Shown piece by piece: positions 6,024-8,093 of a DNA stretch of 8,093 nt. The position numbers and the translations under genes are program-made. How positions within the stretch are numbered: the first letter of the stretch is position 1; each line of letters starts with the position of its first letter. Where the stretch lies: positions 1 through 8,093 of the forward strand of contig DATJGF010000250.1 in assembly GCA_035495315.1 (NCBI GenBank). Reading direction: 5' to 3'. A model generated the notes under the pieces. The model had not been told where the DNA came from, did no database searches, and saw nothing but the letters and a program-made list of their open reading frames with translations. Source of the DNA: DATJGF01 sp035495315. GTDB taxonomy: Bacteria; Verrucomicrobiota; Verrucomicrobiia; Limisphaerales; UBA8199.

Positions 6024-8093
6024 TCAGTTTTTCTTATTAAGATCATTCAGGTAGGCAGCCAGAGCACCAAAGACTCGATCCGGGTCGTCCGTGCCGTCCC
6101 AACGCTCCCAGTACTGGATCAGCGGTGAAGTCTCGACATGCTGCTTGTTCCTGACATCTCCTTCGGCGGTCGCGCCTTTAGGCTGCCAATCTTTGCCCAG
6201 CGCCAGGCGAGCGCTGGCTAACATCGTGCGGGCTTGCGATGATTCACCCGAGCGCCAGGCAAGATAACCACGCAGAAAAAAAGCCCCGACAGCTTTGGTG
6301 TTAGTCTGGGAGACGGCTTGCAGTCGTTGCTGGGCTTTAGGCAGGTCGCCGCGCATCAACGACACCTCGCCAAGGACGAGCAGCGCGCCGGTTTCCTCCG
6401 GATTCAGATTATGAGCATGCTCGAGTGATTTCTCGGCAGCCGCCAGGTCGGCGTCGCCGCGAGTGTTGCAAGCTCGCACGACCCCCCATTGCTGAAAACC
6501 ACGATGACTGTGCGGGTTTATCCGAGTCAATTCTTCAAATTGAGCCAGCGCGCCTTCCACGTCTCCTTCCGCGGCCAGGCATTGCCCCAGGTAATATCGC
6601 GCATCTTCGTGTTTTGCATCCAAAACCAGTGCGGCACGGAAAAGGGGGATCGCCTTTGCGTTATCCTTTACGATTTTCATTGCATTCATGGCCTCACGCA
6701 GTATCCGCCAGAACTCCAGGACTCGTGCCTTTTCCTCGACCGAATCCTGTGGAGTGGTCGATCCAATTAGCTTCGGGCCATTCGCTACGCTGGAGCTCGA
6801 GGAAGTGGTACGGTGTAGCGCATGGGCAACAAACCGTTTGGGCATCGGGTCGCCCTCGGTAATTTCCCAAGTCGTGTTCGCCTCGAGGTTGTCATAGAAG
6901 TTGGTCTGGCCTCCAAGCCAGCGGACCTCTAGCCTGTTTACCCGTTCTGCTTCACCTAAACCAAAATGAACGGTCCGGCTGCTTTGCGAAAGATAAGAGA
7001 CGCTGGAGACCGTGCGACGCAACCCAACCTCCCCTATGTGAGCGATGAGCTTGGCCCCATCCCCGAACCCGAGCGGCGCGCCGTTTTTCAGGCGACTGTG
7101 TAACCTGACCTTCAGCCAGTGTCCTTGTTGCATGTCGTTACGGAGTAATTGCACCCCTTCCCCGAGAAACGAAATCATGATGTCCATCGCGCCGTCATTG
7201 TTGAAATCCGCAACCGCCAGACCGCGGCTAACGTGCGCTTCGGACAGTGATTTGTTCAGCGGCGCGAGGTTGTGAAAGAAACGGCGGTGATCGTTCCAAA
7301 AGAGGAAAGTTTCCTGAGGTTTGAGTTTGCGGGGAAATGGTCCCTCCTCTTCCAAAGTGCTTCCGTTGGCTACCACCAGGTCGAGCCAGCCATCGCCGTC
7401 AAAGTCTACAAATTCTGTTCCCCAACTCACATATTGCAGCGCGATTTGCCCCAAGCCGACCATATCGGCCACATCTGTAAACATGAGACCGGCCGGTTTG
7501 AAGTTGACCCGATTTGTGGCTTGCTCAGGCGCTTGCCCGTGGCGCCGACTGTCGGCCCAAAGATTATCAAATAGTGCATTTTCCTGGCCCACCCAGTGAC
7601 CAATGAACAAATCATCGTCACCATCTCGGTCATAATCGCCCGCCGCCAAGCCCATTGCGCTGCGATAATCCTTCACACAGGCCTGGTCGCTAATGTCCTC
7701 AAATCTTCCTCCAACGTTGTGATAAAGCACATTATCCGAGACGTCATTAGCGACGTACAGGTCCAGCCAGCCATCATCATCGAAATCATGCCACAAAGCT
7801 CCCAAACTGCGGCCTGCGGCATCCGTCACGTGCAGTTGCTCGGATACATCGGTAAACGTCCCGTCTCCATTGCTGTGGAATAAGCGATTGGATGCCGGCA
7901 GATAGGATGAGGGATTGAGAGTATAAGGGACGGCCGTCCCAATCTGCGCGGACATCCGAGTCCGTTCGTCCTCTGAGCTATTGTATTGCACATACCCACA
8001 AACGTACAAGTCAGGCCAACGGTCGTTGTCGTAATCGCCCCATGTTGCACTGGACCAGAACCCCGGCAAATCAGGGAACCGCGAATCCCGCAC
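6024..8093 (-). CDS. FG-GAP repeat, ASPIC/UnbV (CRTAC1-type) and TPR protein, N-terminus cut by the window edge
   Basis: The reading frame is open to the window edge, so the true start lies beyond 8093; 689 residues are visible. At least five FG-GAP/VCBS repeats carry Ca-binding-like Asp loops: DYDNDRWPD (20-28), DFDDDGWLD (103-111), DYDRDGDDD (153-161), DFDGDGWLD (230-238) and DFNNDGAMD (296-304). They form most of a beta-propeller. An ASPIC/UnbV domain follows (about 342-408, with SYLSQSS and VHFGLG). After a Ser-rich linker (SSSSS, 430-434) comes a TPR region (about 470-630, e.g. YYLGQCLAAEGDVEGALAQF). Such proteins are typically exported and common in Verrucomicrobiota, Planctomycetota and Acidobacteriota; their biochemical role is unclear. 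The architecture suggests binding or scaffolding, not catalysis. It is co-directional with the molybdoenzyme operon, 63 bases upstream of the cytochrome gene, and could be part of the same unit or a separately regulated neighbour. Confidence 0.88.
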   Translation of the reverse strand: MRDSRFPDLPGFWSSATWGDYDNDRWPDLYVCGYVQYNSSEDERTRMSAQIGTAVPYTLNPSSYLPASNRLFHSNGDGTFTDVSEQLHVTDAAGRSLGALWHDFDDDGWLDLYVANDVSDNVLYHNVGGRFEDISDQACVKDYRSAMGLAAGDYDRDGDDDLFIGHWVGQENALFDNLWADSRRHGQAPEQATNRVNFKPAGLMFTDVADMVGLGQIALQYVSWGTEFVDFDGDGWLDLVVANGSTLEEEGPFPRKLKPQETFLFWNDHRRFFHNLAPLNKSLSEAHVSRGLAVADFNNDGAMDIMISFLGEGVQLLRNDMQQGHWLKVRLHSRLKNGAPLGFGDGAKLIAHIGEVGLRRTVSSVSYLSQSSRTVHFGLGEAERVNRLEVRWLGGQTNFYDNLEANTTWEITEGDPMPKRFVAHALHRTTSSSSSVANGPKLIGSTTPQDSVEEKARVLEFWRILREAMNAMKIVKDNAKAIPLFRAALVLDAKHEDARYYLGQCLAAEGDVEGALAQFEELTRINPHSHRGFQQWGVVRACNTRGDADLAAAEKSLEHAHNLNPEETGALLVLGEVSLMRGDLPKAQQRLQAVSQTNTKAVGAFFLRGYLAWRSGESSQARTMLASARLALGKDWQPKGATAEGDVRNKQHVETSPLIQYWERWDGTDDPDRVFGALAAYLNDLNKKN

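Overview
The window reads as part of a bacterial chromosome of moderate GC content, most probably from a Verrucomicrobiota member (Limisphaerales/Pedosphaera-like), with Planctomycetota or Acidobacteriota as alternatives. This placement is inference. It rests on the combination of an FG-GAP/ASPIC-UnbV/TPR protein, a Tat-exported NxrA/NarG-type molybdoenzyme with a cytochrome c partner, and a 'four helix bundle suffix domain' gene bordered by short GACCCAT-type repeats. No rRNA or other phylogenetic marker is present.

Nearly all of the window (8093 down to 615) is one minus-strand gene series. In transcription order it holds: (1) an FG-GAP beta-propeller/ASPIC-UnbV/TPR protein cut by the window edge; (2) a secreted protein with two CxxCH haem sites fused to an ethylbenzene-dehydrogenase-gamma-like haem b domain; (3) a 1157-residue Tat-signal molybdopterin oxidoreductase of the type II DMSO reductase family, close to the NxrA/NarG-like branch; (4) a 92-residue soluble protein of unknown function. 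Genes 2-4 are separated by only 17 and 13 bases and look like one operon for an extracytoplasmic molybdoenzyme. Electrons would run between the Mo-bisPGD site, FeS clusters, haem b and two c-type haems. The substrate cannot be told from sequence. An iron-sulfur beta subunit and a TorD/NarJ-type chaperone, usual for this family, are not in the window.

The 63-base gap between genes 1 and 2 holds a 27-base palindrome whose core (TTGAC-N4-ATCAA) is one base from the FNR consensus. This suggests redox or oxygen control of the molybdoenzyme operon.

At the left end a plus-strand gene for a four-helix-bundle (S23/IVP-like) protein converges on the operon and overlaps its last gene by 22 bases. It is bordered on both sides by three 9-base repeat units in inverted orientation. 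The right-hand units supply the stop codon of the 92-residue gene. This gives the four-helix-bundle gene the look of a small inserted unit placed at the operon's 3' end, and it is the least explained structure in the window.
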